From contig JAHBVF010000041.1 of the NCBI GenBank assembly GCA_019637685.1, positions 1 to 58,257 on the forward strand: a DNA stretch of 58,257 nucleotides, given 5' to 3'. The notes beneath the pieces are model-generated. The model worked only from the letters and a program-made list of their open reading frames with translations. It made no database searches and was not told the origin of the DNA. The position numbers and the translations under genes are program-made. How positions within the stretch are numbered: the first letter of the stretch is position 1; each line of letters starts with the position of its first letter. This stretch comes from Caldilineaceae bacterium. GTDB taxonomy: Bacteria; Chloroflexota; Anaerolineae; Caldilineales; Caldilineaceae. Below, piece by piece: positions 29,674 through 38,210 of this stretch.

Positions 29674-31040
29674 TGAGCGACACCGAGAAACCCGACAAGC
29701 CGCCGTGGGTCAGCCACCTGCACATCGTCCTGCCGGACAGGGCGCAGCGGCGGGTCTGGCTGTTGCCCGGCGAAAACGGCTGGGCACTGCCCGCGCTGGA
29801 TGTGGAAGGGGGCGTGTGGGTGGGCGACGCGGCCCGGCTGATTCCCCTGCTGCGGAAGCGGCTGGGACTGATCGGCGACTTCACAATCCTGCGCCATTTG
29901 GGGCTGACCGACAACAACGAGGCGCGTTGGGATCGGGCCTATCCGGTGGTGGAATTTCAACAGCAAGTGGACGAGCCTCTCCCTGACGGGCGCTGGGTGG
30001 ACGGCGATGAACTGTCCGAACTCTCTCTGGCCGATGAAAGCCAGCACGGCCTGCTCTCCGCGTTTCTGGCCGAATCCGAGCCGCCGCCTCTGCGTGCAAC
30101 CTGGGCGCGACCGGGCTGGTTTGCCCAGGCCGCGGATTGGATGGCCGAGACACTGGCCGCGCTGGGCCGCACACCTACCGGCCCGGTGGAGCAGGTCAAA
30201 ATTCTGGGCATCTCCTGCCTGCTGCGCCAACCCAGCGACGCTGGAACCGTCTACTTCAAAGCCACGGCCCGCCTGCCCCTTTTTGTCAACGAAGGGCGGC
30301 TGATGGAGGCCCTTGCCCGCCACTTCCCCCGCTGGATTCCCGCGCCGTTGGCCCGCAACGACGGCAACAGTTGGATGCTGCTGGACGATTTCGGGCCAAA
30401 TCTGTGGGAGAGGGATAAGAAGAATGCCGACTTCGCCCCAGCCGCGGCGGAATATGCCCGGCTGCAACAGGCATCGGCAGAGCGGGTGGAAGAATTGCTG
30501 GCCCTGGGCTGTTTTGACCGTCGGCTGCCAGTGCTGGCAGAACAGATCGACGCTCTGCTCACCCATCCCCTTACATCAACCCACGCCCGATCCGACGAAC
30601 TGTCCCAACTGGCGACGCTGGCTCCCCGTCTGCGGGAACGCTGCGCCCAACTGGCGGGGTTTGGTCTGCCGGACGCGCTCGTCCACGGCGATCTGCATCT
30701 GGGCAATTTGGCGGCAAGAGGCGACGGCTATCTCTTTTTCGACTGGTCCGACGCCTGTGTGGCCCATCCATTTCTGGATATGATTACACCCTACTTTCTG
30801 GAAAAGGACGAGACAAAACGGGTGCGGGGCAAAGAAGCGTATCTGGCCGCGTGGGGAGGTCGGGCCAGCCGATCAGCGCTGGAAAATGCGTGGACGCTGG
30901 CAAAGCCCCTGGCCGCGCTGCACCAGGCGGTGAGCTATCTGCACATTCTCATCGGCCAGGAGGAAGTGGTCCACCCGGAGATGGCGTCGGGTTTGCGGGA
31001 CTTTGTGAGCTTTGCGGTGAAAGCGATGGACGAAATTTGA
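29673..31040 (+). CDS. Aminoglycoside phosphotransferase-family (APH) kinase-like protein
   Basis: This 455-residue protein shows the APH/choline-kinase catalytic core in its C-terminal half. LVHGDLHLGNLAARG (about 336-350) contains the catalytic Asp, and YLFFDWSDACVAHPFLDM supplies the metal-binding Asp. The N-terminal ~165 residues (SHLHIVLPDRAQRRVWLLPGENGWALP) look like the beta-rich extension of some Chloroflexota phosphotransferases. The substrate is not readable; many such proteins act on sugars, amino alcohols or metabolites rather than antibiotics. It is coupled to the MFS gene. Its stop codon overlaps the -35 box proposed for the lysine leader. Confidence 0.8.
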   Translation: MSDTEKPDKPPWVSHLHIVLPDRAQRRVWLLPGENGWALPALDVEGGVWVGDAARLIPLLRKRLGLIGDFTILRHLGLTDNNEARWDRAYPVVEFQQQVDEPLPDGRWVDGDELSELSLADESQHGLLSAFLAESEPPPLRATWARPGWFAQAADWMAETLAALGRTPTGPVEQVKILGISCLLRQPSDAGTVYFKATARLPLFVNEGRLMEALARHFPRWIPAPLARNDGNSWMLLDDFGPNLWERDKKNADFAPAAAEYARLQQASAERVEELLALGCFDRRLPVLAEQIDALLTHPLTSTHARSDELSQLATLAPRLRERCAQLAGFGLPDALVHGDLHLGNLAARGDGYLFFDWSDACVAHPFLDMITPYFLEKDETKRVRGKEAYLAAWGGRASRSALENAWTLAKPLAALHQAVSYLHILIGQEEVVHPEMASGLRDFVSFAVKAMDEI

Positions 31041-31065
31041 CAATCCCCCCGCTCCGGTGTACGCT
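31037..31065 (+). promoter_or_regulatory. Candidate promoter of the lysine leader
   Basis: A perfect TTGACA (31037-31042) lies 17 bp before TACGCT (31060-31065), which keeps the key TA---T positions. It overlaps the previous gene's stop codon. Transcription would start near 31072, about 30 nt before the leader peptide. Confidence 0.5.
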
Positions 31066-31100
31066 CATTGCAGTTTCCCACTTTTTCGTGGACCAAAACA

Positions 31101-31157
31101 ATGCAAGCCCAACCGTTTGTCGCTGAAAAAAAGAGCAAAAAGCAGAAACCCGACTAG
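31101..31157 (+). CDS. Putative lysine leader peptide (18 aa, five Lys)
   Basis: ATG to TAG encodes MQAQPFVAEKKSKKQKPD, with Lys at positions 10, 11, 13, 14 and 16 (codons AAA, AAG, AAA, AAG, AAA). It sits upstream of homocitrate synthase, the first committed enzyme of aminoadipate lysine synthesis. It is followed at once by an antiterminator segment and then an intrinsic terminator. This is the classic arrangement of ribosome-mediated attenuation: stalling at Lys codons when charged tRNA-Lys is scarce would expose the antiterminator. The Shine-Dalgarno is weak (tgga). Chance is possible for a short ORF, but the Lys density and the position argue for function. Confidence 0.65.
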   Translation: MQAQPFVAEKKSKKQKPD

Positions 31158-31228
31158 CCTGTCTGGGATTTTGTGTTTGCTCAGTGACTCACCAGTAACG
31201 ACGCAACGCAACCGGCCATCCAGACAGG
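31158..31228 (+). promoter_or_regulatory. Candidate antiterminator of the lysine attenuator
   Basis: CCTGTCTGG (31158-31166) starts at the first base after the leader stop codon. It is perfectly complementary over 9 bp (plus a G-U) to CCAGACAGG (31220-31228), which forms the tip and loop of the downstream terminator. A ribosome terminating at TAG would cover the first segment and favour the terminator. A ribosome stalled at the Lys codons would leave it free. Confidence 0.55.
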
Positions 31229-31244
31229 ATGTGCCGGTTTTTTT
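31210..31244 (+). terminator. Intrinsic terminator (attenuator) before homocitrate synthase
   Basis: The stem aaccggccatcc (31210-31221) pairs with ggatgtgccggtt (31227-31239), 12 bp with one bulged T. The loop is agaca, followed by seven T residues (31238-31244). It is the strongest canonical terminator in the window and lies 175 bp before the homocitrate synthase start. Confidence 0.85.
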
Positions 31245-31304
31245 GTGCCCTTCCCCAAGCAGCGCGGCAGAGGGGAAAACGCCAAAGACGGCCATCCTGA
31301 ATAA

Positions 31305-31399
31305 GCAGAGATTAGGAGATTGAGAGATTAGAGATTGTGAAGTGTCGATCGTCGCCTTCCACAATCTCCAATCTCTTAATCCCCAATCTCTCACTCTCA
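31305..31399. repeat. GAGATT-unit hairpin repeat in the homocitrate synthase 5' leader
   Basis: Tandem agattaggagattgagag units are followed, after a cgatcg-centred loop, by inverted units (acaatctccaatctcttaat). It is the same unit family as 13168-13248 and 38183-38225. It ends 20 bp before the start codon, just ahead of the Shine-Dalgarno. Confidence 0.85.
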
Positions 31400-31419
31400 T
31401 TCCGCCAGGAGACCCGTCT

Positions 31420-32592
<1,173 letters not shown>

Positions 32593-32654
32593 TGTGGGAA
32601 ACTAGCGGAATGATAGAACGCGGATGACGCGGGTTGGGCGGATCAGCGCGGATG

Positions 32655-32720
32655 GTAGGTTCGGTTTTCAACCGCACAAGAGGGTACGCCCCTAATCGTG
32701 CGGCAAAATGCCGCACCTAC
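32655..32720. repeat. GTAGGTGCGG-type inverted repeat
   Basis: gtaggttcggttttcaaccgcac (32655-32677) and gtgcggcaaaatgccgcacctac (32698-32720) are inverted copies, each also a hairpin by itself. A single copy of the same family occurs at 58224-58246. Just upstream, 32618-32652 carries gcggatgacgcgg/gcggatcagcgcggat units of another short-repeat type. Confidence 0.7.
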
Positions 32721-32739
32721 GGTTGGGAAGGAGGAGCGG

Positions 32740-33489
32740 ATGAGCGAAAAGATGAAAGAGTCAGCGGTTGCTTATCGCGTGCGTACGGCTATTGAATGGA
32801 TCGAAGGCGAAAGGCCGTTGCCACCTTTGGAGAACGGAGACCGCTTGAGCCGGGAGGAATTTGAGCGTCGCTACGAGGCTATGTCCCACCTCAAGAAAGC
32901 AGAACTCATCAAAGGAGTCGTCTACATGGCATCACCCGTCTTGCTGCCGACCCATGCCCAGCCTCACGCCCGCATCATCACACTTCTGGGCAACTACGCC
33001 TTTGCCACGCCCGGTGTGAACATTGCAGACAACGGCAGCGTACGCATTGACGATGACAACGAACCCCAGCCGGATGCGTGTCTATGGATCGACATTTCCG
33101 GCAAAGGACAAGCCTATGTGGATAAAGATGGCTATCTGTCCGGCGCGCCGGAACTGGTGATTGAAATCGCAGCAAGCTCCGCCTCCTATGACCTCCACGA
33201 CAAATTGGAGGTCTACAGATATAGCGGTGTTCGGGAATATGGCGTCTGGCTGACCTATCGACGGGAATTCTATTGGTTCCGTCTGGCAGGAGACGACTAT
33301 CAGGCTGTACTTCCTGACGAGAAAGGCATCATTGCCAGCACAGCTTTTCCCGGTTTATGTCTAAACTTGAAGGCGCTACTCACCGACGATATGACCTGGG
33401 CAATGGCCGATTTACAGGCGGGCTTGCAGAGCGACGAACATCGGGATTTTGTGGAGTGGCTGGCTGCCGATGACAAAACCAGCGAATGA
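32740..33489 (+). CDS. Uma2-family (DUF820) putative endonuclease
   Basis: This 249-residue protein has the Uma2/DUF820 restriction-endonuclease-like fold. ELIKGVVYMASPV opens the domain. PQPDACLWID, PELVIEIAASSASYDLHDKLEVYRYSGVREYGVWLT gives the usual D-E-x-K catalytic pattern. Uma2 proteins are abundant in Cyanobacteria and Chloroflexota and their role is unsettled. The start ATG has GGAGGAG upstream. It sits between homocitrate synthase and a NUDIX gene and overlaps the latter, so it is co-transcribed with lysine genes, possibly by insertion. Confidence 0.85.
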   Translation: MSEKMKESAVAYRVRTAIEWIEGERPLPPLENGDRLSREEFERRYEAMSHLKKAELIKGVVYMASPVLLPTHAQPHARIITLLGNYAFATPGVNIADNGSVRIDDDNEPQPDACLWIDISGKGQAYVDKDGYLSGAPELVIEIAASSASYDLHDKLEVYRYSGVREYGVWLTYRREFYWFRLAGDDYQAVLPDEKGIIASTAFPGLCLNLKALLTDDMTWAMADLQAGLQSDEHRDFVEWLAADDKTSE

Positions 33490-34051
33490 TCCCCAGGCGT
33501 GGACAACCCGCGCCACCCGCACCGCCTTTCGCAATCGCTGGCTTGGCGTGGAAATTGACGAGGTCGAACTGCCCACGGGCGCGGTCTACGAGTATACCCG
33601 TCTGCTGCCCGCTGGTGTGGGCGTGGCAGTTATCGGCTTCAATGCCGCGGGCGATGTGCTGCTGGAACGGGAGTATCGCCACGGCGTCGGCCGGGTGGTC
33701 TGGCAGTTGCCGGGCGGGCTGGCGGACAGCGGCGAAGCACTGTGCGACGCCGGCCTGCGGGAACTGCGGGAGGAAACCGGCCACGCGCCGTCCGCGGTCA
33801 ACGACGAGACGGTGCGCTATCTGGGCAGCATCTGGGACAACCCCGGCTTCGGCACAGCCATCAGCCACGTCTACGCGGCCTGGGGAGTGACGCCGGTCAG
33901 CGACACCCGTCGCGACTCCGCCGAATTTGTCACCCTCCATTGGGTGTCACCAGACTGGCTGAAAGAGGCCGTACGCGACGGCACGATTCGGGATCGGGTG
34001 GTGGTGGCCGCGGTGGGGTGGTTGGTTTTGAACAATTGGTTGATTGGTTGA
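33470..34051 (+). CDS. NUDIX hydrolase, ADP-ribose pyrophosphatase-like
   Basis: This 193-residue protein has the Nudix box GLADSGEALCDAGLRELREETG (about 84-105, GX5EX7REUXEEXG) preceded by DVLLEREYRHGVGRVVWQLPGG, typical of ADP-ribose/nucleoside-diphosphate-sugar pyrophosphatases. The ATG overlaps the Uma2 gene by 20 bp. The last residues (VGWLVLNNWLIG) and the TGA come from the tandem TTGATTGG repeat that follows, so the C-terminus is repeat-derived. Confidence 0.85.
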   Translation: MTKPANDPQAWTTRATRTAFRNRWLGVEIDEVELPTGAVYEYTRLLPAGVGVAVIGFNAAGDVLLEREYRHGVGRVVWQLPGGLADSGEALCDAGLRELREETGHAPSAVNDETVRYLGSIWDNPGFGTAISHVYAAWGVTPVSDTRRDSAEFVTLHWVSPDWLKEAVRDGTIRDRVVVAAVGWLVLNNWLIG

Positions 34052-34122
34052 TTAATTGGTTGATTGGTTGATTAGATGACTGGTAGGGAAGTCTGCCCAT
34101 CGACCAGTCAACCAATCAACTG
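34015..34122. repeat. TTGATTGG-unit tandem and inverted repeat
   Basis: About five ggttgatt octamers (34020-34074) are followed after a ~25-nt spacer by inverted units (ccagtcaaccaatcaac, 34105-34121). The architecture matches the GTGAAAC and GAGATT hairpins but with a different unit. The repeat supplies the stop codon of the NUDIX gene. Confidence 0.85.
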
Positions 34123-34143
34123 TAAAAAACTGGAATAACAACA

Positions 34144-35448
34144 ATGGCCCAAACATTTGCTCAAAAAGCCCTTGCCCGCGCCGCTGGCCTCGATTCAGTT
34201 GCCGTCGGCCAGGTGGTAGACGCCCGCCCCGATGTGGTGTTGAGCCACGACAACACCGCGGATATCCGCCGCACCTGGCTGGAATTCGGCCAGGAACGGG
34301 TGACGATCCCGGAGAAGCTGGCGATTACCCTGGACCACGCGGTGCCCGCGCCCACGACGAAGCACGCCCAGAACCACGCGGAGATTCGGGCTTTTGTAGC
34401 TGAGCAGGGCATCCGCAACGCCTTTGAAGTGGGCCGAGGCATCTGCCATCAGGTGCTCAGCGAAGAAGCGATTGTCCTGCCCGGCCAGTTGATTCTGGGC
34501 GCGGACAGCCACACCCCCCACTTTGGCTGGATGGGCGCGTTTGGGGCTGGTATCGGACGCACAGAAGTGGCAACGCTGTGGGCCACGGGGGAACTCTGGC
34601 TGCGGGTTCCCGAATCCATGCGCATTGTGTTGGACGGTCCCCTGCCGCCCGGTGTCACTGCCAAAGACTTCGCCCTGCGCATCATCGGCGACCTGGGCGC
34701 GGACGGCGGGCTGTACGCGTCGGTCGAGTTCAGCGGCAGCGGCATCGAGGCCATGAGCCTGGAAAGCCGGATGGTCCTGCCCAATATGATGGCGGAGTTT
34801 GGCGTCAAGACGGCCTATATTGCGCCGGATGAGAAAGTGTTTGCGTATCTGGCAGAGAGGCTGGAAAGACGGCGGACGGCGGATACGCTCGCAACTCGCA
34901 ATTCGCAACTCGCCACCAACGCCCTCTACCCCGATGCCGACGCCGCTTACATCTCCGAACACCGCTACGCCGCCGCGGAGCTGGAGCCGTATGTGGCCTG
35001 TCCCCATTCGGTGGATAATCTGGCGACGCTCTCCCAGGTGGCGGGGACGCGGGTACAGCAGGCGTTTATCGGGACTTGCACCAACGGGCGACTGGAAGAC
35101 ATCGCGGCCGCGGTGGAAGTGATCCGGGGCAAACAGGTGGCCGCGGGAACCCGCCTGTTGGTCATTCCCGCTTCCCGCGAGGTCTTGCAGGACGCGCTGC
35201 GCCTGGGCTATATCGAGGCGCTGGTGGAAGCAGGTGCGGCTATCGGCACGCCCGGCTGCGGCCCCTGTATGGGCAACCACATGGGCGTCCCCGCGCCAGG
35301 AGAAGTGACGATTTCCAGCGCCAACCGCAACTTTCAGGGGCGGATGGGGACGAAAAACGCAGAAATCTATCTGGCGAGTCCCGCGGTGGTGGCTGCCAGC
35401 GCAGTGCGGGGAGTGATCGCCGGGCCGCAGGAAATTATTGGTGCATAG
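34144..35448 (+). CDS. lysT: Homoaconitase large subunit (LysT)
   Basis: This 434-residue aconitase-family subunit converts homocitrate to homoisocitrate with LysU. It has the [4Fe-4S] cysteines in FIGTCTNGRLEDI and GCGPCMGNHMG, the substrate-binding LILGADSHTPHFGWMGAFGAGIGRTE, and DHAVPAPTTKHAQNH near the N-terminus. The 3-isopropylmalate dehydratase family is very close; the lysine assignment rests on neighbours. Near residues 245-260 an in-frame insert (ADTLATRNSQLATNA) is encoded by heptamer repeats and replaces a short loop of Thermus LysT. There is no clear Shine-Dalgarno; the ATG follows a repeat-filled spacer. Confidence 0.88.
   Translation: MAQTFAQKALARAAGLDSVAVGQVVDARPDVVLSHDNTADIRRTWLEFGQERVTIPEKLAITLDHAVPAPTTKHAQNHAEIRAFVAEQGIRNAFEVGRGICHQVLSEEAIVLPGQLILGADSHTPHFGWMGAFGAGIGRTEVATLWATGELWLRVPESMRIVLDGPLPPGVTAKDFALRIIGDLGADGGLYASVEFSGSGIEAMSLESRMVLPNMMAEFGVKTAYIAPDEKVFAYLAERLERRRTADTLATRNSQLATNALYPDADAAYISEHRYAAAELEPYVACPHSVDNLATLSQVAGTRVQQAFIGTCTNGRLEDIAAAVEVIRGKQVAAGTRLLVIPASREVLQDALRLGYIEALVEAGAAIGTPGCGPCMGNHMGVPAPGEVTISSANRNFQGRMGTKNAEIYLASPAVVAASAVRGVIAGPQEIIGA
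34867..34912 (+). repeat. Heptamer repeats inside lysT
   Basis: Two gacggcg units (34868-34882) are followed by three heptamers CGCAACT, CGCAATT, CGCAACT (34890-34910). Three heptamers are 21 bp, that is seven codons, so the reading frame is kept. Confidence 0.65.
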
Positions 35449-35470
35449 AGAATCATTATTCGCCATCGGA

Positions 35471-35534
35471 AGCGTGAAACGGAAAACGTGAGTTCGTTCG
35501 AGTCAATTCACGTTTCACGCCTCACGTTTCAGTG
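35471..35534. repeat. GTGAAAC hairpin between lysT and lysU
   Basis: Left units agcgtgaaacggaaaacgtg are followed by a short loop (agttcgttcgagt) and right units cacgtttcacgcctcacgtttc. It ends about 20 bp before the lysU Shine-Dalgarno. Confidence 0.85.
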
Positions 35535-35570
35535 ACACGAACATTTCCATCCGAGGAGAAATCTTCCCCA

Positions 35571-36065
35571 ATGCCCACTACCGGCCTCGCCTGGAAATAC
35601 GGCGACAACATCAATACGGATGTGCTCTTTCCGGGCAAATACACCTACACTGCCCAGGGGCGAGCGGAGATTGCCAGCCACGCGCTGGAAGATTTGGACC
35701 CGACATTTGTGGCGAATGTGCGGCCCGGCGATGTGCTTGTGGGCGGTCGCAACTTCGGCTGCGGTTCCAGCCGGGAGCAGGCCGCGTCCTGTCTGGTCTA
35801 CAACGGCGTGGCCGCGGTGATCGCCGAGAGCTTTGGGCGCATCTTCTACCGCAACGCCATCAACTTTGGCCTGCTGGTCATCACCTGCCCAGAGGCGGCA
35901 CAGGCCATCCAGTCGGGAGACGAAGTGACCGTCGATCTGGCCCGGCAGCGCATTATCACGCGGTCCGACGAGTTTGCTTTTCCGCCTTTCAGCGCCAGTG
36001 TGGGCCAGATTTTGCAGGCGGGAGGGCTGGTGGCGTATGTGAAGGAGAAGTTGCGTGAGGCGTAA
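35571..36065 (+). CDS. lysU: Homoaconitase small subunit (LysU)
   Basis: This 164-residue swivel subunit (aconitase C-terminal domain) is the partner of LysT. KYGDNINTDVLFPGKYTY (9-26) and GGRNFGCGSSREQA with ARRIFYRNAINFGL-like GRIFYRNAINFGLL are family hallmarks. The start ATG has GAGGAGA upstream; the small size is typical of the two-subunit enzymes. The stop TAA is the first part of the following GTGAAAC repeat. Confidence 0.9.
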   Translation: MPTTGLAWKYGDNINTDVLFPGKYTYTAQGRAEIASHALEDLDPTFVANVRPGDVLVGGRNFGCGSSREQAASCLVYNGVAAVIAESFGRIFYRNAINFGLLVITCPEAAQAIQSGDEVTVDLARQRIITRSDEFAFPPFSASVGQILQAGGLVAYVKEKLREA

Positions 36066-36115
36066 AACGTGAAACGGGAAAGTATGCCGCGTAACCTCAC
36101 GTTTCACGTTTCTCG
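36063..36115. repeat. GTGAAAC hairpin after lysU
   Basis: The left arm taaaacgtgaaacggg contains the lysU stop codon; the right arm is cctcacgtttcacgtttctcg. Loop about 15 nt. Confidence 0.85.
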
Positions 36116-36141
36116 ATGAAGGCCAAGCGTGAGATTCAGAG

Positions 36142-36921
36142 ATGAATGCACCACTCGAAATCGCCCGTCGGGTGCAGGGCTATCTGCACGTGAAGGCACG
36201 GGCCGGGCGCGAGTCGCTGGCTGTCGGTGGATTCACCCTTTATCTGCCCGTGAGAACCGAAACAGGCGGTGTGGGCCTGGCCGTGCCAAATCGTCCCGAT
36301 TGCGCGCTGAACTCGTCTGTGCTGGAACGCATAGAGGGCATCGCTGCCAAACGGGGCCACCGGGTCTGTGTTCACGGGCTGGACAGTTTTGCACCGGCGC
36401 TGACTGCCGCGTTGCCGGCCGCGGGCTACGGGTTGAGCGAACAGACGCCCCTGCTGGTCTGCGAACCCGGCCAGGTGATTTTGCCCCCTTTGGAACCGTT
36501 GGAAATGGTGACGGTTTCGGCAGATTCGCCGTTGGAAGATGTGGCCGAGAACTGGAATATCAACGCCAGAGGCTTTGACCCCGAAGCGACATTGGCCGGA
36601 GCGGGCGACGCAGAGGACTTTCGCCGCATTTTGGAAAAGAGCCGGGCCTTCACCGCTCGGTTGAATGGGGTGGGCGTCTCGGCGGGGATGTACACGGACA
36701 TCATCGACGGCGTGACGGAACTGGTGGGCATCGCCACTTTGCAGGCATACCGGCGGCGGGGATTCGGCGGCGCGCTGACCGCCTTTGCCACCCAGACCGC
36801 CTTTGCCGACGGCGCGACACTGGCTTTTCTGACCGCGGCCAGCCAAGAAGCCAGCCGGGTCTACCAGCGGGTGGGCTTTCGGCAGGTGGGAGAGTTGCTT
36901 CTGATGGCGAAGAAAATTTGA
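36142..36921 (+). CDS. GNAT-family N-acetyltransferase domain protein
   Basis: This protein has 259 residues. The C-terminal ~100 residues read as a GNAT fold: LVGIATLQAYRRRGFGGALTAFAT (acetyl-CoA-binding motif A with R/Q-x-x-G-x-G/A) and a closing ASRVYQRVGFRQVGELLLM. The N-terminal ~145 residues have no recognised motif except a hydrophobic beta/alpha pattern, as in other long GNATs with a degenerate first half. It lies between LysU and homoisocitrate dehydrogenase. LysW-pathway intermediates carry protected amino groups, so a direct acetylation role is not needed; the substrate is unknown. Confidence 0.75.
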   Translation: MNAPLEIARRVQGYLHVKARAGRESLAVGGFTLYLPVRTETGGVGLAVPNRPDCALNSSVLERIEGIAAKRGHRVCVHGLDSFAPALTAALPAAGYGLSEQTPLLVCEPGQVILPPLEPLEMVTVSADSPLEDVAENWNINARGFDPEATLAGAGDAEDFRRILEKSRAFTARLNGVGVSAGMYTDIIDGVTELVGIATLQAYRRRGFGGALTAFATQTAFADGATLAFLTAASQEASRVYQRVGFRQVGELLLMAKKI

Positions 36922-37099
36922 AGAAGTGGAACGCAGATTTCGCAGAAAGCGTAGATTTCCGTGCTGATCAGGCTGATGATGGAACAAAAAATGGGACGCT
37001 GATCCAGAGAAAAAATCTGCGTTCCTCTGCGTTTATCTGCGTCCAGCTTCTTTCACTATCAGCCTGATCACTACAGAAAGCGCAGATTTCGCAGAATTT
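36922..37099. repeat. CGCAGATTT-type degenerate repeat array
   Basis: Units such as cgcagatttcgcagaaagcg recur at the two ends (36931-36950, 37078-37098). Inner inverted pieces read gctgatcaggctgat / atcagcctgatca and gggacgctgat / ctgcgtttatctgcgtcc. It resembles the element at 9445-9574. It fills the whole gap before homoisocitrate dehydrogenase. Confidence 0.7.
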
Positions 37100-37124
37100 A
37101 CCGTATTCATCAGTGGCTTCCCAA

Positions 37125-38210
37125 ATGTACAGAATCGCCTTAATTCCCGGCGACGGGATTGGAAAAGAAGTGGTCCCCGCGGCGGCGCGGGTGCTGGAAG
37201 AGATCGGGCTGCCCCTCCATTTTGTGGAGTTGGAGGCGGGCTGGGAGACTTTTCAGCGCACGGGCCACGCGCTGCCGGAGGAGACGGTTGCCGGGCTGAA
37301 AAGCTGTCACGGAGCGCTCTTCGGCGCGGTCAGCTCGCCCAGCCACCGGGTCCCCGGCTATTCCAGCCCGATTGTGGCCCTGCGCCGGATTCTCGATCTC
37401 TACGCCAATCTGCGCCCGCTGGTCAGCGCGCCTGTGCCCGGCAGCCGCCCGGGGGTGGAACTGCTGATTGTGCGGGAAAATACCGAGTGCCTGTACGTGA
37501 AGCGGGAGCGGCTGGAAGACAACGGCGACACCGCGATTGCCGAGCGGGTGATCACCCGACGCGCGTCGGAGCGGATCGCCCGGATGGCTTTCGTTCTGGC
37601 CGGTCAAAGGCAAAGGGCAAAAGGCGGTGTTCCTTCGATAGACTCAGGACGCCGCCTGAGCCTGTCGGAGGAAGCAGGCAAAAGGGCGCTGGTGACAGTT
37701 GTGCATAAGGCGAATGTGCTGTCGGTGACCGACGGGCTGTTTCGAGAGGCGGCGCTGGCTGTGGCCGCAGAATTCCCCCATATTCCAGTCGAGGAACAAC
37801 TGGTGGACTCGATGGCCTACCGGATGATTCTGGAGCCGGAACGTTACGATGTGGTGGTGGCCCCCAACCTCTACGGCGACATTCTCAGCGACGCGGGCGC
37901 GGCCCTGGTGGGTGGGCTGGGGTTGATCCCCAGTGCCAATGTGGGCGACGAGTTTGTGCTGGCCGAGCCGGTCCACGGCAGCGCGCCGGACATCGCCGGG
38001 CAGGGCATTGCCAACCCCATCGCCACCATCCGGGCCGCGGGGCTGCTCCTGGCCCGTTGGGGAGAAAGCGCGGCTGCCCAGGCAATCGAGCAGGCAGTGC
38101 TGAGCGTCCTGGCCGACGGTCCCCGCACACGGGATTTGGGCGGGACGGCAGGTACGGAAGAAGTGGCAGAGGAAGTGATTGGGCGATTGGAGATTGAGGC
38201 GAGTCGATAA
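37125..38210 (+). CDS. hicd: Homoisocitrate dehydrogenase with repeat-derived insert
   Basis: This 361-residue beta-decarboxylating dehydrogenase oxidises homoisocitrate to 2-oxoadipate with NAD+. It shows the family motifs YRIALIPGDGIGKEVV at the N-terminus, NLRPLVSAPVPG, ENTECLYVKRE, VTVVHKANVLSVTDGLF, and the metal-binding NLYGDILSDAGAALVGGLG. Between FVLAGQR and RALVTVVHK about 20 extra residues (VPSIDSGRRLSLSEEAGK among them) are encoded by a 44-nt palindrome and flanking sequence. The C-terminal GRLEIEASR overlaps the 5' arm of a GAGATT hairpin. The ATG at 37125 is preferred over GTG 37113. Isopropylmalate dehydrogenase is the alternative; neighbours argue for lysine. Confidence 0.85.
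   Translation: MYRIALIPGDGIGKEVVPAAARVLEEIGLPLHFVELEAGWETFQRTGHALPEETVAGLKSCHGALFGAVSSPSHRVPGYSSPIVALRRILDLYANLRPLVSAPVPGSRPGVELLIVRENTECLYVKRERLEDNGDTAIAERVITRRASERIARMAFVLAGQRQRAKGGVPSIDSGRRLSLSEEAGKRALVTVVHKANVLSVTDGLFREAALAVAAEFPHIPVEEQLVDSMAYRMILEPERYDVVVAPNLYGDILSDAGAALVGGLGLIPSANVGDEFVLAEPVHGSAPDIAGQGIANPIATIRAAGLLLARWGESAAAQAIEQAVLSVLADGPRTRDLGGTAGTEEVAEEVIGRLEIEASR
37630..37673 (+). repeat. In-frame palindromic repeat inside homoisocitrate dehydrogenase
   Basis: Arms ttccttcgatagactcagg (37630-37648) and cctgagcctgtcggaggaa (37655-37673) pair over 19 bp with three differences; loop acgccg. It resembles the CTTCGACAGGCTCAG palindromes that are usually intergenic in environmental bacteria. 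Confidence 0.8.

Noticed and set aside
28045..31040. Antibiotic resistance cassette (MFS exporter plus aminoglycoside phosphotransferase)
   Set aside because: The phosphotransferase is a large divergent APH-fold protein with an extra N-terminal domain; no integron, transposase or known resistance motif is near. A metabolic role is more likely.
31041..31244. L-box lysine riboswitch or T-box
   Set aside because: The region before the terminator is too short for an L-box and lacks its conserved core; no T-box sequence (AGGGUGGNACCGCG-like) is present. The Lys-rich leader ORF explains the region better.
34144..38210. Leucine pathway (LeuCD/LeuB) instead of lysine
   Set aside because: LysT/LysU and the dehydrogenase look like the leucine enzymes, but the homocitrate synthase and the LysW-X-Y-Z-J set in the same region favour lysine. 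The family distinction by eye is not absolute.
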